From contig CAWJJO010000017.1 in the NCBI GenBank assembly GCA_963843285.1, positions 131,929-195,928 on the forward strand: a stretch of DNA of 64,000 nucleotides, given 5' to 3'. The translations under genes and the position numbers were made by a program. Every line of letters starts with the position of its first letter. The first letter of the stretch is position 1. The notes below the pieces were generated by a model. It was given only the letters and a program-made list of their open reading frames with translations, was not told the DNA's origin and ran no database searches. This document shows positions 62,970 through 64,000 of the stretch, one piece after another. This stretch comes from CAZDDB01 sp963843285. GTDB lineage: Bacteria; Acidobacteriota; HRBIN11; JAKEFK01.

Positions 62970-63625
62970 ACAGCGGCCGGCCTCGCCGTCGACGGCACGC
63001 CACGCTCGCGGGTCCAAGTCGGCGGGAAACTGGACGTTTCGCCCGAAGGGGTTCGCTCTTCGGCGCAGACGTAGCTGGCCGTCCGGCCAGCGGCTGTCGA
63101 AGGGCTTGCCGTCCTCCTCGTAGTAAGGCTCGTGCCAGTCCTTGCGCAGCGGGTGGCCGTCGAAGCCCTCCCAGAGCAGGATGCGCTGAGGTTCGGGTGC
63201 CCGTCGAAGCGGATGCCCATCAGGTCGTAGACCTCGCGCTCCTGGAAGTCCGCCCCGGGCCAGACAGAGACGTCGAGCGACGGCGAGCGCGACCGGGATC
63301 GACGCGTGGCACCGCGACCTTGACATCAGGACGGGCTACGCCGGTGGCGTCGAAGGTCATGGTAGACGACCTCGACGCGTGTCAGGTTCGGGAGGTAGTC
63401 CACAGCCGGCCATCCTGAGCGGTGAGCGGTCGAGAGCCGCTCGGCGCGGACGAGCACGTGGCCACCTCGACCGCGTCGGTCCTCGCCGACGCCAGCCTGC
63501 AGAGCCGCGGACGCGAGCTCGGCGGCGCCGCGCCGCCAGGGAGACCCGGTGCGGCCAGGTCGAGCTGCGCTGGTCTTCGGGGCGACTTGGCCTGGGATTT
63601 CCACCGCCGTCCGTGGGTGCCTCGG
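62970..63625 (-). CDS. nuoC: NADH-quinone oxidoreductase subunit C, interrupted by indels
   Basis: DYLPNLTRVEVVYHDL, MGIRFDGHPNL and RILLWEGFDGHPLRKDWHEP with YYEE are NuoC landmarks in order. Boundaries are estimated. No stop codon separates its last frame from nuoD, so a NuoCD fusion cannot be excluded. Confidence 0.7.
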
Positions 63626-63639
63626 GCGGCAGCCTGCTG

Positions 63640-64000
63640 GAGGCGCGCGATCTGATCTCGGCGGCAGCTGGCGCGGGTCGACCAGGTCGGGACCGAGGAC
63701 CGGCACCGGGATACGCGCTCGGGCGCCTTCGGTACCAGCGCCGGCTGCTGGATGGGGCTCGCTCGTCGATCTTCTCCTGGAGCTTCATCAGGCCCGACAT
63801 CAGCGCCTCGGGGTCGGCGGGCAGCCGGGGACGTAGACGTCGACCGGGATGAACTCGTCGATGCCCGAGACGACGTTGTAGCCCTCCTTGAAGGGGCCGC
63901 CGCCGGTGGCGCAGGCGCCCATCGCCATGACCTACTTCGGCTCGGCCATCTGGTTGTAGAGGCGGACGATGTGCGGCACCATCTTCTTGGTGACGGTGCC
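63640..64000 (-). CDS. nuoB: NADH-quinone oxidoreductase subunit B, partial and damaged
   Basis: Cut by the right edge. GTVTKKMVPHIVRLYNQMAE, then a TAG (63,934-63,932) where the family has Trp, then VMAMGACATGGGPFKEGYNV and DEFIPVDVYVPGCPP, followed by a frame loss and GLMKLQEKIDE. The two cysteines of the N2 cluster end are visible. The stop and frame change look like sequence errors. End estimated. Confidence 0.75.

Overview
The window reads as two unrelated pieces of DNA joined near base 55,331. Bases 1 to about 55,330 look like one chromosome of moderate GC. The content (two Hanks-type kinases fused to TolB-like propellers, a giant alpha-2-macroglobulin, many secreted proteins and lipoproteins, a B-family heme-copper oxidase, a YfhO-type membrane protein) fits an uncultured Acidobacteriota-like bacterium. 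That placement is inference from gene content, not from a marker phylogeny. From about 55,331 to the end the GC is visibly higher, every gene lies on the minus strand, nearly every gene is cut by small indels, and the content (nuoB-C-D-I, mrp, DsrE, RicT/PSP1, PIG-L, M20 hydrolase) resembles a Chloroflexota-like chromosome. Two truncated genes meet at the join, so a chimeric contig or scaffold is the simplest reading. Layout: 1-9.2 kb holds the end of a P-type ATPase overlapping a diguanylate cyclase, an amino-acid permease coupled to a glycosyltransferase, gltX and an MFS transporter. 9.2-20.9 kb holds a minus-strand TSCPD/DUF2071/7-TM operon, a frameshifted phospholipase C, a BON lipoprotein, a LEA-2 lipoprotein and a 1957-residue thioester alpha-2-macroglobulin. 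20.9-30.2 kb holds a propeller-cytochrome (HzsA-like) gene whose ribosome site lies in a perfect hairpin, a DOPA-dioxygenase homologue, a glutamine-amidotransferase-like protein, a PLP decarboxylase, kinase A and a DUF2293 relic. 30.2-41.1 kb holds a YfhO-type protein, a MazF-type toxin/antitoxin pair, kinase B, a membrane GT-C-like protein, and a ba3-type oxidase operon of four genes (41-residue subunit IIa, CuA/cytochrome-c subunit II, subunit I, Sco). 41.1-55.3 kb holds a divergent pair of secreted proteins sharing one small domain, a large Ig-domain exoprotein, an M28 peptidase, a divergent Lrp/RhtA-type exporter pair, an ankyrin protein, a decayed PIN-toxin module, a flavoprotein and potD-potB-potC. 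Several families of short inverted-repeat elements sit between the genes, and in two places they supply the C-terminal codons of a neighbouring gene. I found no rRNA, no convincing tRNA, no CRISPR array and no full insertion sequence. I did not find a clear new multi-gene system; the best leads are the hairpin-masked ribosome site, the repeat families, the duplicated kinase/membrane-protein module and the chimeric join.
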